Shown in pieces: positions 27,281 through 35,160 of a stretch of DNA of 64,000 bases. Every line of letters starts with the position of its first letter. Position 1 is the first letter of the stretch. The translations under genes were made by a program, and so were the position numbers. Origin of the DNA: an uncultured Sphingomonadaceae bacterium (GTDB lineage Bacteria; Pseudomonadota; Alphaproteobacteria; Sphingomonadales; Sphingomonadaceae); NCBI GenBank assembly GCA_947503245.1, contig CANNCV010000001.1, forward strand, positions 1,115,501 through 1,179,500, in the 5' to 3' direction. Under the pieces are notes generated by a model, which searched no databases, was not told the origin of the DNA, and saw only the letters and a list, made by a program, of their open reading frames with translations.

Positions 27281-28799
27281 AAACCCGCCATTCTTTGGCG
27301 AAGCTGGTCACCAATGCCTGATTGTCGAGGCGATTTACCGCAGTAGGCCGGCGCGCCATATCAGGCGGGAAAAGATACAGGCCTTTCTCAACCGCACGGG
27401 TAAGAAAACGTGTATTGTCAGGCAGCCATTTTAGCGAGGGTAAGGGACCGTGCGATGCCATGGTGAAACCCCATTCGCCAAAGCTGGGCACATAGGCATG
27501 ATAGCCTGTCGTCTGCAGTCCTGCATTTTCCATGGTGTTTGATACCGTCCAATAGCTTTCCGGCGCTACCAAAGGAGAGGTGCTTTGCACAACCAATATA
27601 CCATTATCAGCCAATAATCGCGATAGCTGACTATAGAATGCGCGGCTGTATAATTTGCCGATAGCAAAGTTTGTAGGGTCGGGAAAATCGACAATTATCA
27701 GATCAAATATCTGCTCAGCCTTGCGCGCCCAGACAAACCCATCGGCATTGATAGCGGTGACCTGCGGCGCAGATAATGCGCCATTGTTTAGCCGCGCCAG
27801 TGCAGGAACGGTTTTGAAAAGATCGGTTATACCTGCGTCCAGATCGACCAATGTGATGGTCTTAACATCAGGATGCTTGAGTACTTCGCGTGCGGCCAAT
27901 CCCTCGCCGCCGCCCATTATCAGAACATTTTCCGGACGGCTTACTCGGCCAAGGGCAGGCAGAACCAATGCCTCATGATAGCGATATTCATCGCGTGAAG
28001 AAAATTGCAGATTACCGTTAAGATGCAGGCGAATATCATTTTTGCGGCGGGTAAGAACAATCCGCTGATATTCGGTCGATTTGGAATAGATAATGGGGTC
28101 CTCATAGGCTGCACTTTCAGACCAGCTTTGTAGATAGTCGGACATGAGCAGACCTGTCAGCAAGAGCGTAGCGACAATGCTGGCGGCTATTTTTTCTGCC
28201 ACCAGATTATGGCTGGAACGCAATTGCCAGATGAGCAACAAGGCGATGATGATATTGGTGAGCCCGACGGCAAAGCCTGAACGGACCAGCCCCAATTGCG
28301 GCACCAATATGAGCGGAAAGATCAACGATGCGGCCAGTGCGCCGACATAATCATAGGTCAACACCGTGGATACCAGTTCACGAAAGGCAAAACGTCCACG
28401 CAAAATACGGATCAAAAGCGGTATCTCCAACCCGACGAAAAAGCCGATGCAAAATACCAATGCGTAAAGAATAGGCCTAAAGCTATCAACAATCGGGAAA
28501 AGCATGAACAGCAATGCCGCTGTGCACCCACCAATAAGTGCAATCAATATTTCAACGCGGATGAACACCTCTAACGCGCGTTGCTTGACATAACGGGAGC
28601 ACCAGCTGCCCACGCCCATGGCGAACAAATAGGTGCCGATGACTGTTGAAAATTGGGTAACGCTGTCGCCCAGCAAATAGCTGGCTATGGTGCCAGCCAG
28701 CAATTCATAAACCAGTCCACAAGTCGCGACGACAAAGACTGACGCCAGCATGATAATGGCAAAGCCAGCAGGTTGCTTTGCTTCTGCTTCATCAGACAT
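27267..28799 (-). CDS. speE: Membrane-type polyamine aminopropyltransferase (spermidine synthase-like)
   Basis: A 510-residue protein. The first 220 residues form about seven membrane helices (GFAIIMLASVFVVATCGLVY, VFCIGFFVGLEIPLLIRILR). The C-terminal half is a spermidine-synthase-type methyltransferase-like domain: EYQRIVLTR, LNGNLQFSSRDEYRYHEALV, VLIMGGGEGLAAREVLKH, TLVDLDAGITDLF and LIIVDFPDPTN with the DxPDP-type catalytic loop. It would transfer an aminopropyl group from decarboxylated AdoMet to a polyamine at the inner membrane. It overlaps speD by 14 bases and follows the DUF350 gene by 29 bases. The exact acceptor amine is unknown. Confidence 0.9.
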   Translation of the reverse strand: MSDEAEAKQPAGFAIIMLASVFVVATCGLVYELLAGTIASYLLGDSVTQFSTVIGTYLFAMGVGSWCSRYVKQRALEVFIRVEILIALIGGCTAALLFMLFPIVDSFRPILYALVFCIGFFVGLEIPLLIRILRGRFAFRELVSTVLTYDYVGALAASLIFPLILVPQLGLVRSGFAVGLTNIIIALLLIWQLRSSHNLVAEKIAASIVATLLLTGLLMSDYLQSWSESAAYEDPIIYSKSTEYQRIVLTRRKNDIRLHLNGNLQFSSRDEYRYHEALVLPALGRVSRPENVLIMGGGEGLAAREVLKHPDVKTITLVDLDAGITDLFKTVPALARLNNGALSAPQVTAINADGFVWARKAEQIFDLIIVDFPDPTNFAIGKLYSRAFYSQLSRLLADNGILVVQSTSPLVAPESYWTVSNTMENAGLQTTGYHAYVPSFGEWGFTMASHGPLPSLKWLPDNTRFLTRAVEKGLYLFPPDMARRPTAVNRLDNQALVTSFAKEWRVYDGR

Positions 28800-28828
28800 G
28801 GAATCGTAAGCGGGTTCTGAAATGATGT

Positions 28829-29038
28829 TTAGCCGTGAATGGCCGCGCCGATAATTATCGACAAACCAATCGCCACACAGCCAGCCAGAAAGGCAAAGGC
28901 CATGTTTTTCTTCTCAATAATTTCCAGCCACAAACGCTGAGGCGTCAGAATATCAACCAAAACGAAGCTGATGATGAAGATCAAAATGCCAATTCCGGCA
29001 TAAACCCCTGTGGCTAAGATAGTAGCAGTGTTTAACAT
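28829..29038 (-). CDS. DUF350 small membrane protein
   Basis: A 69-residue protein with two membrane helices (about residues 8-30 and 45-66) typical of one DUF350 (YjfL-like) half-unit; TPQRLWLEIIEKKNMAFAF is the characteristic connecting segment. AAGGGGA precedes ATG at good spacing. DUF350 proteins recur beside SPFH proteins and polyamine-linked enzymes; the molecular role is unknown. It sits between the 52-residue membrane protein and the aminopropyltransferase gene. Confidence 0.85.
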   Translation of the reverse strand: MLNTATILATGVYAGIGILIFIISFVLVDILTPQRLWLEIIEKKNMAFAFLAGCVAIGLSIIIGAAIHG

Positions 29039-29075
29039 GATATTCCCCTTATTTCATGGCCGAACGAGCGCCAGA

Positions 29076-29234
29076 TTATTTGTGCGTTGGACCAGATCTA
29101 TAACCGCCAATAAAGACACCATTTGCGCTGACTCTCTGGCCGTCTCCAAAGGGAGAATAGCCAAAAGCCGCTGACCAGCCATATAGCCCCAGCATAGCAA
29201 CTGACCATGCCGCATATATCAGAAGTTTGGCCAT
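29076..29234 (-). CDS. Small membrane protein (52 residues)
   Basis: A short gene between the DUF4178 and DUF350 genes. Reading the minus strand from ATG at 29234 gives 52 codons and a TAA stop. One hydrophobic helix (about residues 4-24, LLIYAAWSVAMLGLYGWSA) is followed by a Gly-rich tail (GYSPFGDGQRVSANGV). GGGGAG lies seven bases before the ATG. The gaps to its neighbours (24 and 37 bases) leave no room for a promoter, so it is most likely an operon member. No family is recognised. Confidence 0.7.
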   Translation of the reverse strand: MAKLLIYAAWSVAMLGLYGWSAAFGYSPFGDGQRVSANGVFIGGYRSGPTHK

Positions 29235-29258
29235 TAACGCGCTCCCCAAAGGTTAGAA

Positions 29259-30548
29259 TTAATCGTCATCTGCGGCATCACTTTCGCTGTGTCGATGATT
29301 TACAAATGATATATGCCTGAATAGCAGAAATAGCACAGGCGTGAACAGCAACAGCAGGAACAGCAGATAATTTGAAAGGAATATTCCGCCAGCATAGGCC
29401 GTTAAAGTGACATTATAGGCAGAACCGGAGAAACCTGAATCACGCGCAGGAGTGGCCTCTACTTCCAAATTATACGAGCCAGCCGGTACGCTGGAGAATT
29501 TCAGTGTGGCATCATTTGTCTCTTCCGACCAATCGCCATCGGCATCTCGGCCATTATAACGCTCCAAGGCTGCTGCTGCCGCGATTTGTTCACCTGTATT
29601 GCGCTCAACCAGCCGAAAATCAAAATCTACATAGCTGTTGCTGGCAACTCTGCCTGCTGTTTCGACAGTGACAATGCCTTCTCTATTGGGCACATCAATG
29701 GGCCCAAGCGTCCATTCCTGTGAAGGTTTGTTATAATCAACGCTGATATCTATTGATTTTCTCTGCCCTGGCAGACCGGAAAATGTCGCCAATGCCAAGC
29801 CAATGGCCGCAAAAACAAACGCGATAATCGAAAAATTGATGAGGTCTTTGGGATAAGGCGAAGGCTGGTGCGGCAGAGGAGCAGCGCCTGTACGCGGCCA
29901 TTCACGGTTTTTTGGCGTTCCAAAAGCCTGATGCATCTCAGCAAAGGGCACCCATTCGCCCAATGTCCAGCTGATCTCATCGCCATTTGTTTCCTCTGAC
30001 AGCATTTTGTTGCCAGCAACATAATCGGTTGCTCTTGCCAGATCGCCCTTATAGGCGCGCCAGTAAAATTCACCCAGAACATAGTCTGTGGTGATCACCA
30101 TATCGGCATTGAATGTCTTGTATCTCTTGCCTTCAAATTCAAAATACGGCTGATCCGCGCCATTGGGCAGTTTCATCAATGGCGTGCCAAAGCTCCACCC
30201 CGCATTGGTGCGTGTTAGCCAGCGATAGCCATGATAAGGGTTGAACAAGAGATATTCAGCCCATCCGCTCCAATTGTCGCTGCGTTCCAGATAACCAATA
30301 GCTGCCCATTCAACGCCGTGCAGTGTTCCGCGTGTGCCAAGCGGTATTTCAAGATTGGCTGCGGCTTCCTGATGACGAGCAATCAGTTTGATCTCAGGGT
30401 CAACGGCATCCAACTCACTGCCGCAATATTGGCAGACTATATTGGTGGTAAAGCCCGCGGCCATGATCTCCAGTGATCCGCCGCATGCAGGGCAGTCCAA
30501 TGCCCGAACTGATGGTACATGATGCTCGGCTGTCGCTGTATCGCTCAT
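29259..30548 (-). CDS. DUF4178 membrane protein with N-terminal zinc ribbon
   Basis: A 429-residue protein. It starts with a four-cysteine zinc ribbon (LDCPACGGSLEIMAAG then IVCQYCGSEL). A DUF4178 domain follows at about residues 60-210 (RGTLHGVEWAAIGYLERS, WAEYLLFNPYHGYRWL). A membrane helix lies near residue 245 (FSIIAFVFAAIGLALATF), then an exported beta-rich part of about 120 residues and a last helix near residue 405. The 4-base ATGA overlap with the upstream DUF4178 gene indicates coupling. The function is unknown; DUF4178 proteins occur with SPFH and polyamine genes. Confidence 0.85.
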   Translation of the reverse strand: MSDTATAEHHVPSVRALDCPACGGSLEIMAAGFTTNIVCQYCGSELDAVDPEIKLIARHQEAAANLEIPLGTRGTLHGVEWAAIGYLERSDNWSGWAEYLLFNPYHGYRWLTRTNAGWSFGTPLMKLPNGADQPYFEFEGKRYKTFNADMVITTDYVLGEFYWRAYKGDLARATDYVAGNKMLSEETNGDEISWTLGEWVPFAEMHQAFGTPKNREWPRTGAAPLPHQPSPYPKDLINFSIIAFVFAAIGLALATFSGLPGQRKSIDISVDYNKPSQEWTLGPIDVPNREGIVTVETAGRVASNSYVDFDFRLVERNTGEQIAAAAALERYNGRDADGDWSEETNDATLKFSSVPAGSYNLEVEATPARDSGFSGSAYNVTLTAYAGGIFLSNYLLFLLLLFTPVLFLLFRHISFVNHRHSESDAADDD

Positions 30549-31258
30549 CGCCTGCCTGCCTGTTTCTTATCTGCTAATGCTGTAAAGTCAGGCTTGGCCC
30601 AACCATCCAGACCACGCAGATTTTTTGGGTCAAGCTCACTTAATTGCGCGTAATAGCCTTCATAGAAATAGCCGCCATCATCCTCCATCTGATAGGTTAG
30701 GCTACCACCGGAAGCGTTGCGAAAATCAATGCTCTGAATGGTGTATCCAGTAGAGACAGGTTCATCCAATGCACCTTCGCTGGAGACGCAGCGCACGGTT
30801 TTAATGTCTGACAGATAATATGTTGTGTCATTGAACATAAAGGCATGGCCCAATGCGCTTCTGCCATGTTCCAGCATGGCGCGGCAGGCTGCATCCTGTG
30901 CCTGTCTCGCTCTCTGACCCTGCATTACCATATACATGCCCGACTCTTCGGCGATCCAGCGAATCGTTCCGTCGGGCAGGTATAATAACCACTCATTCCA
31001 GGAACCTTGATCCCAGCCCCAGCGCACTCTGCCGACCAGATTGCCCCGCACATGACGGCCATTGCCAAGGGCTATGTTTAATGTTGTGCCGATCTGAAAA
31101 ATGCTGACATCAAATGGCAAAGTGGCGCATTGGCCAACGGCCTGTATGGCCGCGCCATCTAGCCGGAGCAAAGTGCGGCATGACCCGCAAACCTGCATCG
31201 ACAGACCGGTATAGGGAAATTGAACCGGAGCGCCGCAATTGGGACAGTGCAAATCCAT
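30545..31258 (-). CDS. DUF4178 protein with zinc ribbon, soluble
   Basis: A 237-residue paralog of the downstream DUF4178 protein without the membrane part. It has an N-terminal zinc ribbon (LHCPNCGAPVQF then VCGSCRTLLRLDG) and a DUF4178 domain (GRVRWGWDQGSWNEWLLYLP, GTIRWIAEESGMYM). A second related half follows (TYYLSDIKTVRCVSSEGAL, YFYEGYYAQLSEL). It lies nine bases after the SPFH gene and overlaps the next gene by four bases. Its role is unknown; it may act as the cytosolic partner of its membrane paralog. Confidence 0.82.
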   Translation of the reverse strand: MDLHCPNCGAPVQFPYTGLSMQVCGSCRTLLRLDGAAIQAVGQCATLPFDVSIFQIGTTLNIALGNGRHVRGNLVGRVRWGWDQGSWNEWLLYLPDGTIRWIAEESGMYMVMQGQRARQAQDAACRAMLEHGRSALGHAFMFNDTTYYLSDIKTVRCVSSEGALDEPVSTGYTIQSIDFRNASGGSLTYQMEDDGGYFYEGYYAQLSELDPKNLRGLDGWAKPDFTALADKKQAGRR

Positions 31259-31267
31259 GAGGAAATC

Positions 31268-32260
31268 TTACCCTATACGGCTTAGCAACTCGGTCTTCTT
31301 TGCAGCAAACTCTTCTTCGCTTATCACCCCTGCGGTCATTAATTTGTGGAGTTTTTCAAGCGTTACCATAGGGTCTTCTGCAGGTTGTGCCGGAGCGGCA
31401 GGTGCTGCTGGTGCTTGTGGCGCGATACTGGATGCCATGGTCTGACCAATGGCCATGCCTGCTGCGGCCCCTGCACCAATTCCCGCCATGCCGCCAGATT
31501 GCTCCGCCGCCGTTTCCATTGCTTCAGCAGCCTGAAATTTCGCATATTTGTCCATATCGCCCAGAACATTCATGGAGCTTTTCTTGTCGAGAATTTCCTG
31601 AACATTATCTGGCAAAGATAAGCTTTCAACAAACAGCTTCGTGGTGTCTAGGCCCCATTGCTCCAAAGCGGAGTCGACGGCTTTTTCCAATGTCTCTGAC
31701 AACAATACCTGGTTGGCGGCAAGGTCAAGAAACGGTATCTGCCCCGAGCCCAAGGTGGCGGCAAGGCAGGTGCTGATGGTGGAGCGCAATTGCGATTCCA
31801 AATCGCTGATCCACATTTCGCTGGTCGTGCCCATCAAATTGCCGAAAAATTTGGTCACATCATTGATGCGCACCGAATATGTGCCAAAGGCCCGAATGCG
31901 CAAAGCGCCAAATTCCGGGTCACGCACAGTAATGGGTTGCGCCGTTCCCCATTTCAAACCGGTCTGTTCGCGGAAAGAAAAGAAGATAACATCAGACTTA
32001 AAGGGTGATTTGAAGGCCTTATCCCAATTTTTCAAATTGGTCAGGATCGGCATATTCTCTGTGTTTAATGTATGCAGACCGGCAGGGTACATATCGGCCA
32101 GCTTGCCCTCATCCAGAAAAGCAGCGCCTTGCCCCTCACGGACAGTTAGTTGTGCGCCGTTCTGGATTTCATTATCTTCCATCGGCACACGCCATGCCAA
32201 TTGGCCCGGTTCTTCCTGCCATTCGATAACATCAATAAACTGTTTTGAGAAAAAACCCAT
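31268..32260 (-). CDS. SPFH domain protein with C-terminal SHOCT motif
   Basis: A 330-residue protein of the SPFH/Band-7 clan, in the group often named after a poxvirus core protein. The SPFH domain spans about residues 25-230 (WRVPMEDNEIQNGAQLTVRE, FGTYSVRINDVTKFFGNLMG). An Ala/Gly/Pro-rich linker follows, then a SHOCT motif at the end (LEKLHKLMTAGVISEEEFAA). There is no signal peptide, so it is probably cytosolic and membrane-associated through oligomers. AGGGAG precedes ATG. It is the first gene of the seven-gene operon ending in speD and is divergent from the ABC1 kinase gene. Confidence 0.9.
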   Translation of the reverse strand: MGFFSKQFIDVIEWQEEPGQLAWRVPMEDNEIQNGAQLTVREGQGAAFLDEGKLADMYPAGLHTLNTENMPILTNLKNWDKAFKSPFKSDVIFFSFREQTGLKWGTAQPITVRDPEFGALRIRAFGTYSVRINDVTKFFGNLMGTTSEMWISDLESQLRSTISTCLAATLGSGQIPFLDLAANQVLLSETLEKAVDSALEQWGLDTTKLFVESLSLPDNVQEILDKKSSMNVLGDMDKYAKFQAAEAMETAAEQSGGMAGIGAGAAAGMAIGQTMASSIAPQAPAAPAAPAQPAEDPMVTLEKLHKLMTAGVISEEEFAAKKTELLSRIG

Positions 32261-32446
32261 TGCCGCTGCTCCCTAATTTGTGGCTATGCTACATCATATC
32301 TATGACGAAACAAATATCTATATGATAAAGATTAGGGGGTTGCGGGCAGTTATCACAAGTCAATTTGGGTGAGCGTAGCCCTTTGTTCGGCAAAATGCGC
32401 CATTGATCGGTAATATCTGGACGCGGCGCTTTGCATTCGCCACAAA

Positions 32447-33874
32447 GTGGATAGATGGCGATTATCAACTGCGCTGCTGTCACCGCCTATAAGCAAGGAA
32501 TATTTTCTGACCGACGAACCGCCAGATAAGAATGATAAGGGCCATAATCCTGTGCAGGACAAATATGCAAAGGATGGTCGGCCTGTACCCTTTGGCCGCT
32601 TATCGCGCTTTGCCCGTTTTGGCGGCATGGCAGCAGGGGTCGCCGGGGGCATGTTTTTTGATGGCGTACAGCAGCTTGCAACCGGTAAACGCCCATCACT
32701 GAATGATCTGCTGATGACACCGGCCAATATGTTGAAGGTCACTAATCAGCTAGCCAATATGCGCGGCGCAGCGATGAAACTAGGCCAGATGCTGTCCATG
32801 GACACAGGCGATTTTTTGCCGCGCGAACTGTCCGATATATTGGGGCAATTGCGCTCTGATGCGCAGCATATGCCTAGCCGTCAATTGGAAGCTCAACTGG
32901 AAAAAGGATGGGGTGCTGACTGGCGGAGCAATTTTTCCGAATTCGGGGATAAGCCTATTGCTGCTGCCTCTATTGGTCAGGTCCATCGTGCGACCACTAT
33001 TGCTGGCGATGATCTAGCGATCAAGGTGCAATATCCGGGCGTGCGCGGCAGTGTCGATAGTGATGTGAACAATGTTGCATCATTGTTGCGTGTGACCAAT
33101 TTGGTGCCGCAGGAGCTTGACATCAAACCATTGCTACAAGAGGCAAAGCGCCAATTGCATGAAGAGGCAGATTATCAGCGTGAGGCAGGGTATCTTGCGC
33201 GTTTTGGTGACTTGTTGGCAGGTGATCCTGATTATCAGGTTCCTAGACTTTACGCTGCGCTGACCACAGACAGTATATTGGCGATGAGTTATATTGAAAG
33301 CGTCCCCATTGAGCAGGTGGAGCGGGCGTCACAGAAAGTGCGTGACCGGTTGGCGACATTATTGCTGGAATTGCTCATGCGGGAATTGTTTGAATTTCGC
33401 CTGATGCAAACTGACCCCAATTTTGCCAATTATCGTTTTAATGCAGTTGATGATCGCCTCGTGCTGCTCGATTTTGGCGCGACGCAGGAAATTCGCGAAC
33501 AAACGATGGAAGATTATCGCACTATCATGCGCGCTGTATTGACCGGTGATGAGGCCGCAGGCGTGCAAGCTGCAACCGATATTGGCTTTATCGCTAGCGA
33601 CATGAAGCCAAAGCATCAAAAGGCGATATTGGAAATGACCAAAGTGGCCATGGAGCCTTTGCAATATGATGAACCCTTTGATTTCAGCAATACTCAGATA
33701 ACACAGCGCCTCAGCGATATGGGCATGGAATTGGCGACAGAGCGCGAGCTATGGCACTTGCCGCCGGTCGATACTCTGTTCATCCAGCGCAAGTTTAGCG
33801 GAGTTTATCTGCTGGCCAGCCGGTTGAAAGCCAAGGTCAATGTTCGCGCGATCATCGCAAAATATGTTGTATGA
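32447..33874 (+). CDS. ABC1/UbiB family atypical kinase
   Basis: A protein of about 475 residues of the ABC1/ADCK/UbiB group. The signature N-terminal extension AAMKLGQMLSMD (KxGQ motif) is present, followed by the Ala-rich loop AAASIGQVHRA, LAIKVQYPGV with the ATP-site lysine, and QTDPNFANYRF / LVLLDFGAT as catalytic and metal loops. These proteins bind ATP and support ubiquinone synthesis or lipid handling. The start is uncertain: the frame opens with GTG at 32447 without a ribosome site, and GTG at 32552 or CTG at 32510, each with an AAGG upstream, are alternatives. It is divergent from the SPFH operon. Confidence 0.88.
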   Translation: MDRWRLSTALLSPPISKEYFLTDEPPDKNDKGHNPVQDKYAKDGRPVPFGRLSRFARFGGMAAGVAGGMFFDGVQQLATGKRPSLNDLLMTPANMLKVTNQLANMRGAAMKLGQMLSMDTGDFLPRELSDILGQLRSDAQHMPSRQLEAQLEKGWGADWRSNFSEFGDKPIAAASIGQVHRATTIAGDDLAIKVQYPGVRGSVDSDVNNVASLLRVTNLVPQELDIKPLLQEAKRQLHEEADYQREAGYLARFGDLLAGDPDYQVPRLYAALTTDSILAMSYIESVPIEQVERASQKVRDRLATLLLELLMRELFEFRLMQTDPNFANYRFNAVDDRLVLLDFGATQEIREQTMEDYRTIMRAVLTGDEAAGVQAATDIGFIASDMKPKHQKAILEMTKVAMEPLQYDEPFDFSNTQITQRLSDMGMELATERELWHLPPVDTLFIQRKFSGVYLLASRLKAKVNVRAIIAKYVV

Positions 33875-33932
33875 TCGGCTATGTAATGGTTTGATATTGC
33901 AGCACATATAAATGACTAAATCGGGGAATGAC

Positions 33933-35099
33933 ATGACACAATATCAACAATCTTCGCGGCTGCTGCGCCACTCAAAATGGATGATGTTGCCGCTTTTGGC
34001 AGGGCTTGCGGCTTGCAAACCGGTTGCTGTGCAGGATGATGCGGCCGATGAAACACCTATTGCCATCCCCGATGCCCGCGCAGATGTTTTGACAGACCGT
34101 TTTGCTGGCTTCGCATTGGCCTGTGTGCATAAGCAATACCCTAATAAGATCAGCCATGTGCTGAACGGGTCAGACGATGTTGCCGCCCCGCGCGAATTGT
34201 ATCCAACATTTTACGGCTGTTTTGATTGGCATAGCTCGGTGCATGGTCACTGGTTGCTGACACGGATACTCAAAACCGACCCCGACACCCCGATGCGTGA
34301 TGCCATTTTGGCAGCATTGGACCGGAGTTTTACCAAAGACAATCTGGCCGGTGAACTTGCCTATTATCAAGGGGAAGATCGCGGCAGTTTTGAGCGACCT
34401 TATGGCATTGCTTGGTATCTGCAATTGGTTGCTGAATTGCATGAAAGCGATGATGAAAAACTGGCCGAATATCGTCAGACTTTGGCACCTTTAGAGGATG
34501 CTATTGTCGCGGAGATTTTGCAATGGCTGCCCAAATTGGCCTACCCGATCAGACTGGGCACACATAATCAAAGCGCTTTTGCCTTTGGTCTGATGCTGGA
34601 TTATGCGCGCACGGTTGGCAATGCGGAGTTAGAGCAAGCACTGGTTGCCAAATCGTTGGAGTTTCATGCCAGTGATCGCAATTGCCCATTGGCATATGAA
34701 CCTTCGGGAGAAGATTTCCTCTCGCCATGCCTGATGGAGGCAGACCTGATGCGCCGCGTGATGCCGGCTGGTAAATTTTCTGATTGGCTGCGTGGCTTTT
34801 TGCCGGTCATTCCGGCTGATGGCAGCAGCGACTGGCTAACCCCCGGTGTGGTGCGCGATGCCAGTGATGGCAAGCTGGTGCATCTTGATGGCGTTAATCT
34901 CTCCCGCGCTTGGGCGTTGGAGGGCATTGCTTCTGTCTTGCCAGAGGGCGATCAACGTATTGCGGCGCTCTTAGCAGCAGCAAAACTGCATAAAGAAACC
35001 GGCATTGCCGCAGTGAGTGACGAACATTATTCAGGCAGCCACTGGCTCGCCAGCTTTGCCACCTATTTGGAAACACGGCGCGGTATCACCGCGCAATAG
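33933..35099 (+). CDS. DUF2891 lipoprotein
   Basis: A 388-residue exported protein of the DUF2891 family. The N-terminus has a lipobox (LLAGLAAC), so a lipid anchor is expected. Family segments are ELYPTFYGCFDWHSSVHGHW, YGIAWYLQLVAELHE, LGTHNQSAFAFGLMLDYAR, SGEDFLSPCLMEADLMRR, LDGVNLSRAWAL and EHYSGSHWLASFATYL. These histidine- and tryptophan-rich repeats suggest an alpha/alpha-barrel with carbohydrate-binding character, but no activity is established. ATG at 33933 has GGGG six bases upstream; an ATG seven codons earlier has none. It ends at a shared terminator with the convergent peptidase gene. Confidence 0.87.
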   Translation: MTQYQQSSRLLRHSKWMMLPLLAGLAACKPVAVQDDAADETPIAIPDARADVLTDRFAGFALACVHKQYPNKISHVLNGSDDVAAPRELYPTFYGCFDWHSSVHGHWLLTRILKTDPDTPMRDAILAALDRSFTKDNLAGELAYYQGEDRGSFERPYGIAWYLQLVAELHESDDEKLAEYRQTLAPLEDAIVAEILQWLPKLAYPIRLGTHNQSAFAFGLMLDYARTVGNAELEQALVAKSLEFHASDRNCPLAYEPSGEDFLSPCLMEADLMRRVMPAGKFSDWLRGFLPVIPADGSSDWLTPGVVRDASDGKLVHLDGVNLSRAWALEGIASVLPEGDQRIAALLAAAKLHKETGIAAVSDEHYSGSHWLASFATYLETRRGITAQ

Positions 35100-35104
35100 C
35101 CGTC

Positions 35105-35142
35105 AAAAAAAGGGCGACCATATCGCTATGGCCGCCCTTTTG
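35105..35142. terminator. Bidirectional terminator between DUF2891 and M13 peptidase genes
   Basis: AGGGCGACCATA (35111-35122) pairs with TATGGCCGCCCT (35127-35138) with one mismatch around the loop TCGC. An A-run precedes it and a T-run follows it, so it can stop transcription from both convergent genes. Confidence 0.85.
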
Positions 35143-35160
35143 GTGATAGATTTTGCACGC

